Shown: positions 54,701 through 64,000 of the stretch, one piece after another | How positions within the stretch are numbered: the stretch's first letter is position 1 | Layout of the letters: each line of letters starts with the position of its first letter | Source of the DNA: Lepidostoma basale | Lineage: Eukaryota; Arthropoda; Insecta; Trichoptera; Lepidostomatidae | DNA length: 64,000 bases | Reading direction: 5' to 3' | NCBI GenBank assembly: GCA_022606425.2 | Contig: JAHDVF020000590.1 | Span: forward strand, 186,001-250,000 | Translations under genes and position numbers: made by a program | The notes under the pieces: model-generated | What the model saw: the letters and a program-made list of their open reading frames with translations, nothing else | What the model was told of the DNA's origin: nothing | Database searches by the model: none

Positions 54701-54891
54701 TAAAAATCTTTGAATTGGCGATGATGATTAAGAGTTTTAGCTAAACCGGAATTGATAATCGTAATCACCAATTCCATAACTTTACAAATTTCTTCTGGAA
54801 ATGTCTGCGGACAGAGCGTTCTTGATGAATGATGCGATGGTAAGCAAGTATCTCGCGATTATTTTTTCTTTCAACAAACCCCTTCGGCTCC

Positions 54892-55112
54892 GGAGCCGCA
54901 TTTTGCCGACCTCTGCGCTTTCCGCTCAGTAAAGTGAGCCGATTCTTCTTGATAATTATCGAGCGGCTCCGGAGCCGCATTTTGCCGACCTCTGCGCTCG
55001 GTGAATCGTATATTATTGCAAAAGAGTCGACTATTTTTAGTGATCTCTTTAAGGGATCTGAGCTGAATGGTTCCGCTCAGTAAAGTGAGCCGATTCTTCT
55101 TGATAATTATCG
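54892..55112. repeat. Duplicated hAT end segments
   Basis: CGGCTCCGGAGCCGCATTTT is at about 54890 and 54964. TTCCGCTCAGTAAAGTGAGC plus CGATTCTTCTTGATAATTAT is at 54929 and 55070. CGGCTCCGGAGCCG is itself palindromic. Confidence 0.8.
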
Positions 55113-55374
55113 AGTCGTTTGTCAAAAAAGTTGTTTGTCGTTGTGAATTTTTTTTTTAGCTCATCGACAAAAAATTTATCCTGGTGAATTTTTTTTTTTT
55201 TACCGGAATCAACTTTTTTGGTCGAGGAGCAAAAAAAAAAGGTCACTAAAATAATTTCAAACTTTGAACGACTCAAAATGGTGAACCGTGGATCGTTAAA
55301 AAGAGTCGGCTCACTTTGCTGAGCGGAACCGTTCAGATCAGATCCCTGAGATGAGTCGTTTTGCCCATCCCTAT

Positions 55375-55860
55375 ACGTGCGTATATTTTTCAGTTCAAAG
55401 GAGCGACTAATTTCATATCTGACCACGCAAAGAGTCAAAAAAACCACTAATTTGCATCTTATCACGCCAAGCGAATATAGACTCTAAAGATCGATACTCA
55501 GGTGATACGAACATGAAGGTCTATACTCGCTCGCACTACGAAAATTTATAAATTTACAAAGTTAATTAGAGCTCGATTAATAACAAAAATATGCCTATGC
55601 CCACCTATGTCTATCTATTAAGGAAGTGTATAACTTGGAAAATGATCAGCTCAGGAATAACCTCAGAAATAGTCCACACACACCCGGAAGATCGCCTTTT
55701 ATTTATATAGATTTGTATTTAATAATTCTTTCTCCGCAGATACTCAACCGGAAAAATAAATTCTGTGGATAATAATAACAATTAATACTAAACAAGCATG
55801 CAAACTAAATTGACAGTCTAAAAAATTAACGCCACCGGATTTTTCTATATTGGGACAAAA
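55375..55860. other. Intergenic DNA, nothing recognised
   Basis: No gene or known repeat beyond a TTATATAGAT word at 55704-55713. Confidence 0.4.
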
Positions 55861-55989
55861 TCAGCCTCCCAGGATTCGTCCTCGTGAAAGACCTCTTAAA
55901 ATATGGAGGACAACTTGGAATCAACTTCACCGGAGGTGCAACTTTCTAGAGACCAGTCTATAGCAAGGAACAGTAGGTCTATAGTCTAT

Positions 55990-56420
55990 AGCAGGCACCG
56001 CAGTAGGTACGATGTTCCCTGATGCTGGGGAGGGTGCGGAAGAAATTTCTGCGACGCCTCTATCTTAAGGAATATGGATATTACCCGTGGCTCATTCCGA
56101 TTGATTTCTTACTAGCGATGTTAAACTATTAGCCACTCGGGATAACACGAAACATTTATTTGGGTGTTCACTTCTTTCGACTGATAGGCGGTTTTATAGA
56201 CAACTCAGAAATCCTGTGTGATGTAGGTCTGTTCGTCCCTGCTAATTCATCTTCGACAAAGGGCCATAGGTTGTATTATCTCCCTCGATGCAAAACCAAC
56301 CTGCCAATGGTTATGCCGATAGGTAGAGCAATATCTTTGCTAAATCTTGTCACCTCGGAGGTTGTCGTATTTTGTGATAGTGTAGCTCACCTGAGTGAAG
56401 CACTGTCTTTATTTTAACTG
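55990..56420 (+). pseudogene. Jockey/CR1-like LINE C-terminal relic
   Basis: Reads MLGRVRKKFLRRLYLKEYGY (56020-56080), YPWLIPIDFLLAML, HFFRLIGGFIDNSEILCDVG (56165-56225), LFVPANSS, KGHRLYYLPRCKTNLPMVMP and IGRAISLLN. This is the familiar LINE tail with LYPTLFLLGMLGY, LxxxVDNPEILxxVGLxVP and RTNxxxxAPxxRxLxLLN. Mostly open but with stops upstream. Confidence 0.85.
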
Positions 56421-56569
56421 TAAATTCTTTCCATTAATTAAAAAAAATACGTAACAAACCGTAATTGAAATAAAAACAATAAAACTATGAAGGTACATGT
56501 GCAAGAGAAATAATATAGAAATAGCACACAATCATTATCTTTTTCTACTTTTTTCAGGACTGTATCCTG
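56421..56569. other. Spacer
   Basis: Nothing recognised. Confidence 0.4.
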
Positions 56570-56662
56570 TTATTTCTCGGAGCCTCTTCCTGGGATGTAG
56601 GTGTCCAGCTGTCTCGCCATCTTTTGGGTGGTCTTCCTGGAGGTCGGCTGTCTGCTGGTACT
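56570..56662 (-). pseudogene. LINE C-terminal fragment
   Basis: CTGGGATGTAGGTGTCCAGC then CGCCATCTTTTGGGTGGTCT and TCCTGGAGGTCGGCTGTC parallel the 54250-54300 segment (CTCTCCATCTCTTTGGTGGT, CATCCTGGTGGTCGACGG). Short 3' fragment of the same family. Confidence 0.6.
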
Positions 56663-56914
56663 AAAAATAATCATTTTATTCAATTACATAATTTGTTCTA
56701 CTCACAGAAAGTATAAAAGATTTTCAGTATACGAGTATATGGCACTTCTGTCAAGTTTTGATGGTGTAAGTTCTTAATTGTATTTATATTAACCGTTCAC
56801 ATTCAGATATGGTCAAAAGGATGTATTTTTAGTCATAAAGTAATAATAATCTTATTAAAAAATCAATTCAAATATTGCATATAGGGTGGCTGATACTTAA
56901 CAAAATGATATTAA
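56663..56914. other. AT-rich spacer
   Basis: Nothing recognised. Confidence 0.4.
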
Positions 56915-57029
56915 TTAGATAATCCATTGTTTTGCCGAAAACACTTTGATATTTTATCATTATTCACTGTTAAATTAAAAACACTGTTTTAATATCAAAA
57001 AATGAGTTTATTTTTTATTAAATCGTCGC

Positions 57030-57065
57030 GACAGCTGTTTCGGTAACCGATATTACCATCGTCAG
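57030..57065 (-). ncRNA. Hammerhead-like motif with intact core, minus arm
   Basis: CTGACGA (57059-57065), extra T, helix II GGTAAT/GTTACC with one wobble (57042-57057), GAAA (57038-57041), 8-nt palindrome ACAGCTGT (57031-57038), C (57030). Helix I is weak beyond the first pair. Confidence 0.42.
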
Positions 57066-57108
57066 GTGTTACAATAAACTATTATTATATTACAGTTTAT
57101 TGTAACAC

Positions 57109-57146
57109 CTGACGATGGGAACATCGGTTACCGAACCAGCTGTCGC
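57109..57146 (+). ncRNA. Hammerhead-like motif, plus arm, damaged
   Basis: CTGACGA (57109-57115) is intact, but helix II has one mismatch (GGGAAC/GTTACC) and GAAA has become GAAC (57133-57136). Palindrome CAGCTG is kept. Confidence 0.38.
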
Positions 57147-57235
57147 GACGATTTTATGAAAAATAAACTCAATTTTTGTTATTAAAACAGTGTTTTTAAT
57201 TTAACAGTGAATTAACAATTTGAACTTTTGGAATT

Positions 57236-58084
57236 ATATTCTTGGAGTTTAAAATATTGTTTTATGTATTTCATGGGTTCATTACGAAGTATTCAGTTTC
57301 ATTAAAAAAAAAACCCATTTTAATTTATAAAGTTTGTAAATCAAATTTAAATTAGTTTTGACGTTAGGATTCGATTTTGTACATTGTAGTCTGACAAATC
57401 TGCTGCACTGATCATTGGAAAATTTTATAATAATTTAATATTTTTTTTCAGAAAGTATTAACTTTGTTTAACAATCGAACTGAAGTAGAGCTCACCCTGT
57501 GCAGTAGACTGTGATACACAAAAACACGGCTGACCGCCTATATAAATACGGCGAACAAAATATTTGGGTGGAATATGCTGACGGGTTATTTTGTGAGAAA
57601 ATATTGTCGGTCACATAAATTCAGTATCTCCTTGAATTATTGACCAATTAGGAAGCATCAACGTACATTTCATACATATCTCGGTCGTGATTCATACACA
57701 ATTGGATACTTTGTTCACGGTCGTATTGCTAACTCCGTCAAGCCCGTCATACTCGTACCTATGTACCTCGTACAAATAAAGGATGACTTAATTAATACAC
57801 ACTATAATGTGTGATAGTAGGATTAATAGAATTTGATAATCAATCTAAAGTGCAATATAACTATTACACGATGGTCGGCAAGATTTTAGCAGCTGTTAAG
57901 ATTGTAAAATATTTCAAAACATTAAGTGGAATTACAATAGACTCAGTGATCGGTTATCGTTGTTAATGTCAGAGAAACTCATTAATTCGGTACAATACAT
58001 TTTTGTTAAGTTTCTTAATAAGGACGTCGTTTTGGTGAGTTAGTTGGAATATATGGTGAATGTGGTGATGATTAAAAAAATATT
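57236..58084. other. Intergenic DNA, nothing recognised
   Basis: No gene or known repeat. Confidence 0.45.
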
Positions 58085-58230
58085 TATAATAGTAAACGCG
58101 AATGTTTAGTGGTTTTACTTGGATTTAATTTATATAAATTAATTCCAAGCAACACCACTAAACAATCATGTTTACTATTATAAATTAATAATAGAGTTTT
58201 ACGAAACTAATACCTCAACCATCAATAAAA
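58085..58230. mobile_element. Foldback element, GATTGTTTAGTGG family, short form
   Basis: Arms 58085-58133 and 58143-58184 (ATAATAGTAAACGCGAATGT / GTTTACTATTATAAATTA). The hammerhead-like centre is deleted. The sequence after the right arm (AATAGAGTTTTACGAAACTA then ATACCTCAAC) also matches 63213-63243, so the family has an asymmetric flank. Confidence 0.7.
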
Positions 58231-59004
58231 AAAATGATATCCGATTTCATTATGAATGTGGTTTTTCCTTAATTTGGTGTGATAAAAAAGTTTTTCGCTG
58301 CCATTTTAAATACAATTTCGTAACTTTTTACGATGCGAATACATAATTTGGGGAATCACATAGTTACTTAATCGAAACCGATAATGCAATACTGGTTACA
58401 GCGTGTCAATTAAACCAATTATTTTCAATGTATCTGTAGGTATATGTTATATTATAATATCCTCTTCCTTCGAGTGTAAAATATATTATATAATTAAGGT
58501 AAATAACATTTTAAGACTCTCGATCTGAGTGTGTTAAAACAGCAAGAACCAACCTGAATATTTTGTAATAAGTAGAGATGTCATGAGTCAATTTAAGTAT
58601 CGTTTTACGTTCACAATCGTAATAATTCAAGAGACAGTATCTACTTACAAGAATACTGGTCGAATATACTCATAAATTTATTCTGATAAAAATCAGTCAA
58701 AATAACTTTTTCCAGAAAGGAATATGCATCAATTCTTTTCAACCAATGGAGAGATTTTTAAACGTATGCAATGGATTGTAAATGGTTGAATGATTGTGAA
58801 TTTGTATTGAAATGAGAAAATATAAACAGTAGAACATTGACGGTAATGTGAAAACAGCAAAGGTACAAACTGGATATTGGACAAGTTCAATGCAAAGAAT
58901 AGGTGTAGTCTGTGGATACTAACGGTTAATTTTGATATACGATGCTTAAACATAAAATGTCCATATTTAATCTGAACGTAATATTTTGACAATAGAGTTT
59001 CCCA
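58231..59004. other. Intergenic DNA, nothing recognised
   Basis: The 87-codon minus frame at 58729-58992 is AT-driven and unrecognised. Confidence 0.45.
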
Positions 59005-59460
59005 AAAAGGTGTTGTTTAATGATCCAGTAGGGCGAAGAAGCGTCGGCGTCGGCAGGTCGAGACCGCGATGGTTGGATGGTGTCTGGGCCTCCAAAACTG
59101 GAAGGTGGTGACTAGAGATGGAGACGTTTCTTGCTGGAAGCTAGGACCCACCAAGGTTGTAATGCTGAAGGTGACGACGACCTTTAATAATTGGAAACAA
59201 ACTTGCCGACATCATGGATCGTACAGCTAAATTTTAGTGGCAATGGGCTGGAAATATAGCAAGACAGGGCAATACCCAATGGACATCCAGAGTGAAGGCC
59301 TTGGACAAAAAAAGAAGTGTCGGGAGGTCACCTAAAAATGGACTAACGATATTGCCCAAAAATCAGGAACGACCTAGTTGCGGAAGAGATAAGACAGGGA
59401 CGAGTGGAAGAAAATGAAAGAGTTGTATATCCAGCAGTGGAGGGAAGAGGGCTAAATAAG
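59005..59460 (+). pseudogene. LINE C-terminal relics, two pieces
   Basis: 59035-59110 reads SVGRSRPRWLDGVWASKTGR-like residues of one LINE end. 59205-59460 reads FQWQWAGNIARQGNTQWTSR, KRSVGRSPKNGLTILPKNQ and, in another frame, KMKELYIQQWREEG, matching 26284-26592 and 29280-29430. Both pieces are frameshifted. Confidence 0.75.
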
Positions 59461-60264
59461 AATAAGAAAAGTAATAGAAACCCTTGATACTACATAATTA
59501 AGAACTTCCAGAAATGACAAGTGCAGCTTCGGATAGAGTTGCGGAGGAATCATTAAGGAGGTCTTAAACAGTTTAAATCAAATGTATTTTTTTTATACTT
59601 ATTTCTTTACGCAACTCTGATGAAAGTGCACGTTTAATCTCAATGCTCAAATTGTCACGGATGAGATTAATTGGAAAACAAATCGCCACTTCCAAATGAA
59701 TGAGGTTTTTGGTAGGATAAATAATTAGATTATTCTCTATTTTTAATTTATAAATTTTACGTTTTTTGTCAAATGAGATTGGTTTAATATGTGAGCGAAA
59801 AGTAACCCATTTTTAAAATTCAAGTAAATTTCGTTTAATCGTGCATTGAAGTGACTTGTTCAGAGCTATGCATAGACCACATATACGAGTATGTCTCTAT
59901 GCCGAGTAACACGTATAGTGAAGAGGGGGAGGGGGGGGGATGTACTGCGAGCTAGCTATGTGCTGTGCGGTGACATTTTCGTGATTTACCGACCAGCTCC
60001 CGGCCTGTAGTGTGATAAACTCTCACCATCAGATATGGACATACAACTTCTTAGGTTTATACCTACAACGATTTCAGGATAAAATGATAATAATGTGGTC
60101 AACTAAAGGCAACAAAAAATATGTAATGATTGTCCACAGAAGAATTTTGGGTATTTACGATAAAACGCCGGTTATATATAATAGAATACAGCTTACTGAG
60201 TTATTCATCTGAAGTCAGAATTAAATCAATTAAAGAAATATATTTTATAGTTAGTTTCAATCTT
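59461..60264. other. Intergenic DNA with a G run
   Basis: GAGGGGGAGGGGGGGGGATG at 59923-59942 lies in a GC-richer patch (59880-60010). No gene recognised. Confidence 0.4.
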
Positions 60265-60660
60265 CTTCTTCTTCTTCTTTTTGTCCTGTCACACCTCCGT
60301 GGTGCATAGGGCCTCAAGGAACCTTCTCCACCCGACTCTATCACATGCCTGATGCCTAACATCATCCCAAGTGAAGCCTGCTACCTTAACCTCGTCCTGC
60401 AGGGTTCTTCTCCAGGTGGCTCTAGGTCTGCCTCGCTTTCTCTTTCCCCCATAGGGGACCAGTCTAGTGCACCCTGAGCGATGCAGGCTCGGTTCCGTCT
60501 CAGAGTGTGACCGATCCACTGCCACTTGCGTCTAGCGACTTGTTCTCTAATTGGCTTTTCGCCTGCCATGGTCCAGAGAACGGCATTTGACACTGTTTGG
60601 GGCCAATAGATTTTGAATATTGAGCGAAGACACCTATTTTTATATTCAGTTTCAATACAG
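60265..60660 (-). pseudogene. LINE C-terminal relic (VGWRRFLEAL family)
   Basis: Minus strand reads NAVLWTMAGEKPIREQVARR, KWQWIGHTLRR then after a frameshift KRGRPRATWRRTLQDEVKVA, GFTWDDVRHQACDRVGWRRF and LEALCTTEV, with an (AAG)n tail at 60263-60280. Longer sister of 38750-38935. Confidence 0.9.
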
Positions 60661-61244
60661 CTTCTTAAATAACTTATCGCCTCTATTCAAATCTTTGTTT
60701 AGTATTGATTATATTAATGTTATTTATTGAAATATCTTCGTAAAAGTACGTTGTAAATAATGATTATATCAAAATAAATAAAATTCTTAAGAAAGTGACT
60801 AATTTCGGAATCTTTTTGTAGACAATAATTCAAGGTGGCGAATTAAGGTTCTCACGGCTTAGGGAACGAATCCAGTTTTTTGGCGAAATTTATGCGAGGA
60901 CATAATGATTAGCGCATTGAAGTCAAGGGGAATCGTATATTATAGCAGTTAAGGGAGATTACGAAAGGATCGGAATAAGGGTAGTCTTCTAGTATTAGTC
61001 CAAGTGGAAGATATAAATTATTGAATGATTTCTTGGGTAGATATTAATAGTTCTCACACGTGATCTAGTTCGCAGAACATAGTTACATCGTGTTAGACTA
61101 GCCATCACTAGTCGCAGTATATATGCATATTTGATTTAAGGACATAAAAGACAAATAACACACTAAGAACACCACTGGATGTTACGGTCACATGGTTAGA
61201 GGTGGTGAAGTTTAATGATAGTTGGCGATGTTCAACAACAACAA
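60661..61244. other. Intergenic DNA, nothing recognised
   Basis: No gene or known repeat. Confidence 0.45.
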
Positions 61245-62400
61245 CAATAAACCATCACGCCGTTTCCTCGCAGGGGTAGGCAGAGAGAATGGACACACTA
61301 CTCTATCCTGAAATACCTCTCTAGCTTCCTCCACATTCATACAGCGAGTCATACAAGCACGTCGATTCTTCCGGCTTCTGACATGACCAACCTTTAAATT
61401 TGATTAATTTGATCATGCCATGTTTTCCTCGGTCTACCTCGACTCCGAACTCCATTTACATCGTTAACGTACACTTTTTTAACCATTCTTTTTTTCACCC
61501 ATGCGCTCCATATGTCCGAACCAACGAAGCGATCCTTTCATAATTTTGTTCATAATACCTTATTTCGCTCTATATTCCTTTCTAATATCAGCATTTGAGA
61601 TTCTGACGTACCTACATCGTTCTATCACACATACGTCTTAGGGACCTCATCTCTACCGCTATTATTCTGCTCTTATCTTTCTTCTGTCAGTTCCATGGTT
61701 CGCTTCCATACATAAAGGTTGGGACCAGAAGTCAATTGTGAATGGCCATTTTCGGTTTCATTTATAAATTCTTGTTTCCAATAACTATTTTTAAAGCTCC
61801 ATTCGCTTTGTTACCCGCACCAACCCTTCTTTCAACATCACTGTCCGTTCGGCCATCCGCTGTGAACATGCTGCCTTAATACACAAATTCCCTCACCAGT
61901 TCCAAGCTCTCTTCATTCACACTTATATTTCAAACTGTCATTTGCTCTTCGCTTTCAAAAACTTTGACTTTCACCTTTGTCTTTCCGACATTCATCATTA
62001 AATCGTTCGACTTGCATACCTCATACATTCTCGACACCAAGACATGTAATTCGTCCGCACTATCCGCAACGAGAACGGCATCGTCTGCTTAAAGCAGACA
62101 ATTTACAGACAGATCACTCATCTTGGCACCAGCATTTATACCTTTAAGTTCTTTCATACACTTGTCCATATACAGATTGAACAACCATGGAGACATCACG
62201 CAGCCCTGCTTAACACCCTTTGTGATATCAAAACAGGGCGTGATGTCCCCATTTACCCTAACACTGGCAGTGCTCCCTTCGTAGAGAGAAGCAACCGCCC
62301 GTATCAGTTTTGTGCTCTGTTTACTCAATCATAAGCTTCTTGCAAATCGACAAACGCACAGAAAAACTTACTGTGGGCGATGTTCAATGATAAGAATGCT
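61245..62400 (-). pseudogene. RTE-type LINE relic, the most complete here
   Basis: Minus strand in order: KFFCAFVDLQEAYD-like segment (62340-62370), LIRAVASLYEGSTASVRVNG, GVKQGCVMSPWLFNLYMDKC, a frameshifted DDAVLVADSADELHVLVSRM, LMMNVGKTKVKVFESEEQMT, ERRVGAGNKANGALK, PTFMYGSEP, IMKGSLRWFGHMERMG, GRPRKTWHDQINQI and a 3' end with ATGGTT and (TTG)n. Covers RT motifs 3 to 7 and the whole C-terminus. Several stops and shifts make it inactive. Confidence 0.9.
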
Positions 62401-62990
62401 CAAAGATGAAGCATGAAGTATTTTGATTGATTGAAATGAGGGAACATTTGTCAGCTAATAAAACGAACAGAGTTCACGTCAATATAGTGCTTGATAATTT
62501 TTATGCTAATGATGTTCACATATAGATATTTATATTGATAATGAAGATCCACGGTTGGTCTCGTAGCTACGATCGTTGGTCCGCGATGCTAGTGGTTCAG
62601 TCTTGATGCTGTGTAAATGTTGATGATACGAGGTGATCACCAGCTGCGTACTGTTGGATATGTCGTATCAGATGGAGGACGGAGGACAGAGGACAGAGTT
62701 ATCGGGCCCCGCCGCGGCCGGCCCGTGCGCTCCTCCCAAGCCCGATAAATTAAGCGCGCGGCGGCGACTCCGTTGATATCTGCCGGAGATAACAAGGGAT
62801 GTTCAGTATTAACCGATATCATATCATTTATTGCGGATTTTACATTTCGTTTTTGTGGTCTACTCAGCTGCTTCCAAACATTTTTGAAAAATAAAGCTTA
62901 CAAAGACTACCTCAATTATGAAGCTACGTTCATATTTATTAATAAATTGGTTTTTGAACTGAGTAAAAAGTTTTTTTTTCTTTTTATTTT
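62401..62990. other. Intergenic DNA; GC-richer block 62640-62790
   Basis: GGCCCCGCCGCGGCCGGCCC (62704-62723) is a CpG-dense spot. No exon recognised around it. Confidence 0.35.
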
Positions 62991-63245
62991 ATAATAGTAA
63001 ACACGATTGTTTAGTGGTTTTACTTGGATATAATTTACATAAATTATATAAATTGTGACAAATTTGTTTCGCATTTCGAGGGCATTCTCAAACTAAAAAT
63101 GGGTAAGGCAGTTTGAGAATGCCCTCGCAAGGCGAAACAAATTTGTCACAATTTATATAAATTAAATCCAAGTAAAACCACTAAACAATCGTGTTTACTA
63201 TTATTCATTAATAATGGAGTTTTATAAAACTAATACCTCAAACAT
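62991..63245. mobile_element. Foldback element with hammerhead-like arms (ACAAATTTGT family)
   Basis: Arms 62991-63096 and 63111-63202 are inverted copies from ATAATAGTAAACACGATTGT. The plus-arm motif reads TTGAGAA, extra T, GCC...GGC hairpin, GAAA (63134-63137), 10-nt palindrome ACAAATTTGT (63137-63146), C (63147). The minus arm is similar at about 63056-63092. Related: 58085-58230 and 32600-32880. Confidence 0.7.
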
Positions 63246-63463
63246 TAATCAATCAGTAAATAGTCACGGGTGAAGATGGTTTAGGTACATTAAACGAAGG
63301 CGTCTATTTTTTGGTATTTTCATGTTGACAATATTTTATTATAATATATTAAACATTATTGTGTGTAAAGCAAGATAAACTAAAGGCGTTAAAACTGTGG
63401 GATTTCATATTGACGAATGTTTTTATGAATGAAAACATCGATTTTTCCACTATTTAGTTTATT
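63246..63463. other. Spacer with family flank
   Basis: AAAACTGTGGGATTTCATAT (63391-63410) is a diverged copy of 46743-46760, which lies upstream of the motif at 46811-46851. Confidence 0.4.
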
Positions 63464-63510
63464 GTTCTCGACATGTTTCGAAGGTTTTACACCTTTATTA
63501 TCGCGAAAAC
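63464..63510 (-). ncRNA. Hammerhead-like motif, worn core but good helices
   Basis: Minus strand: helix I GTTTTC (63105-region on this strand: 63505-63510) pairs GAGAAC (63464-63469) over 6 bp with one G-T. Core GCGATAA (three changes from CTGATGA). Helix II AAGGT/ACCTT perfect (63481-63495). GAAA (63476-63479), palindrome ACATGT (63471-63476), C (63470). Confidence 0.4.
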
Positions 63511-64000
63511 TTATCGTTCGTAATCAAACGGAAGATTGTTCACCCGGTCTATGGCTTAATATAAATATTGAAGTTAGTTCTGTGAAGAGTGTGGATAAGT
63601 TTTGAATTCCCTTCTTAGCGCCTGTGCTCGGACACAGCCGCCATTCTCGGTGCGCCTTCTCCAGGTCCATATAAAACACTTCCAGAATGTTTATCTCCTG
63701 GTGGCTGCAGTAGGAGCTTGTTCGTATGGGCTTGTTAATTGATTTTACCTTTGTCGTACCCTACCACCGAACATTTACAGTATTAACGTCAATTAACGTG
63801 GACACGCGGCCGGACGCGGCGCAGGGGCGCACCTAGGATACCTTGGGCTAATACTCATATAAGATTCAATCTCGAGTTCGAGTTGTCCACATTTTAAATA
63901 TACAAAGCTCTGAAGCAAGAACAGTTCAATATTATGTATGCTATGAATAAGTTATTGAAGTACATATTTAGATGTTTTAAAAATGAACTAATTTTGTAAG
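63511..64000. other. Intergenic DNA, nothing recognised
   Basis: 63600-63840 is GC-richer and single-copy looking, with no frame or repeat I can name. Confidence 0.4.

Larger units (their letters stand above)
54067..54916 (-). mobile_element. hAT element (inner) with transposase relic
   Basis: Left end CAGGGGGGTCGGCAAAAT (about 54067) and right end ATTTTGCCGACCTCTG (54900-54916) are imperfect terminal inverted repeats. Minus strand within carries a hAT C-terminal dimerisation domain. A second copy of the right end (CGGCTCCGGAGCCGCATTTT then GCCGACCTCTG) lies at 54961-54997, so the end was duplicated. Confidence 0.7.
53957..55374. mobile_element. hAT-like element (outer), 14-bp perfect terminal repeats
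   Basis: ATAGGGATGGGCAA (53957-53970) and TTGCCCATCCCTAT (55361-55374) are perfect terminal inverted repeats of hAT style. The subterminal regions on both sides carry many short AGTGAGCC/GAGCGG and GAGTCG words, as hAT ends often do. The flanking 8-mers (TTTCAGAG and ACGTGCGT) do not match, so the target duplication is lost or the ends come from different copies. No own transposase frame seen. Confidence 0.7.
56915..57235. mobile_element. Foldback with two hammerhead-like arms (ACAGCTGT family), copy I
   Basis: Family flank TAGATAATCCATTGTTTTG (56917-56935). Long arms about 56965-57085 and 57090-57215 are nearly perfect inverted copies from TTCACTGTTAAATTAAAAAC to its complement. The centre AACTATTATTATATTACAGTT is the only unpaired part. 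It is the clearest foldback in the window. Confidence 0.8.

Noticed and set aside
54765..55465. Minus-strand frames with repeated KSRLTLLSG/ERRGRQNAAPEP-like residues
   Set aside because: They arise from the duplicated hAT end segments, not from a gene.
50657..55720. A single 5-kb element from TACTAGCTGACCCGG (50661) to TTATATAGAT (55704)
   Set aside because: I recall such words as opposite ends of one insect repeat, but the interior is a patchwork of unrelated relics and nothing links the two ends.
1..64000. CRISPR array, bacterial operons, riboswitches, rRNA genes
   Set aside because: No spaced direct repeats of CRISPR type, no tightly packed genes, no conserved riboswitch or rRNA core; the composition and repeats are eukaryotic.
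1..64000. LTR retrotransposon or endogenous virus
   Set aside because: No gag, protease, integrase or envelope motif and no long terminal repeats with primer binding site were recognised; the 190-bp direct repeats at 51 kb lack these marks.

Overview
This is a eukaryotic window, most likely from an insect nuclear genome. It is AT-rich, has no operon-like layout, and is filled with degenerate non-LTR retrotransposon (LINE) 3' ends, tRNA-derived SINEs, hAT-type DNA transposon relics, foldback elements and triplet microsatellites. Short words such as AGGTACCTA and ACGAGTAT recur, which is common in Lepidoptera and some other insects, but I cannot fix the order from sequence alone. I find no host gene I would call with confidence. 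Three exon-like segments (17632-17757, 18744-18872, 18951-19075) are reported as weak candidates.

Layout. 1-6 kb: an antisense reverse transcriptase (RT) relic, a foldback with a hammerhead-like fold, a long RTE-type relic, a SINE and another RT relic. 6-7 kb: a GC-rich, frameshifted coding-like block. 7-15 kb: mostly unremarkable AT-rich DNA with two SINEs, foldbacks and antisense RT ends. 15-20 kb: an RT relic at 16.2-16.8 kb, a foldback and the candidate exons. 21-29 kb: a long inverted-repeat element, a hammerhead-bearing repeat family, RT 3' ends and a 161-bp insertion with a perfect 12-bp target duplication. 30-31.6 kb: an RT relic with a CR1/L2-like 3' end nested in it. 35-38.5 kb: two SINEs and an RTE relic split by a 5'-truncated LINE that carries the only long open frame here (C-terminal RT plus RNase H, with poly(A) and a 10-bp target duplication). 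39.8-40.5 kb: a long inverted repeat. 43.5-50 kb: interspersed repeats, two good hammerhead-like motifs and RT relics. 51-52.7 kb: RT 3' ends with a perfect 268-bp tandem duplication. 54-55.4 kb: a hAT element nested inside another hAT-like element, with an RT relic inside. 56-64 kb: jockey/CR1-like and RTE relics and three more foldbacks.

Main observation. About twenty foldback arms, from families with unrelated sequences, share one architecture: CTGANGA, one extra base, a short hairpin, GAAA, a short palindrome (ACGT, ACATGT, ACCGGT, ACTAGT, ACAGCTGT or ACAAATTTGT), then C, T or (once) A. This is the hammerhead ribozyme layout with a palindromic, dimer-forming helix III, as known from Penelope-like elements and retrozymes. 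Several copies also form helix I. The extra base after CTGANGA is not canonical, so activity needs testing. The mobile elements are otherwise mostly broken, and no gene set working as a pathway can be described.
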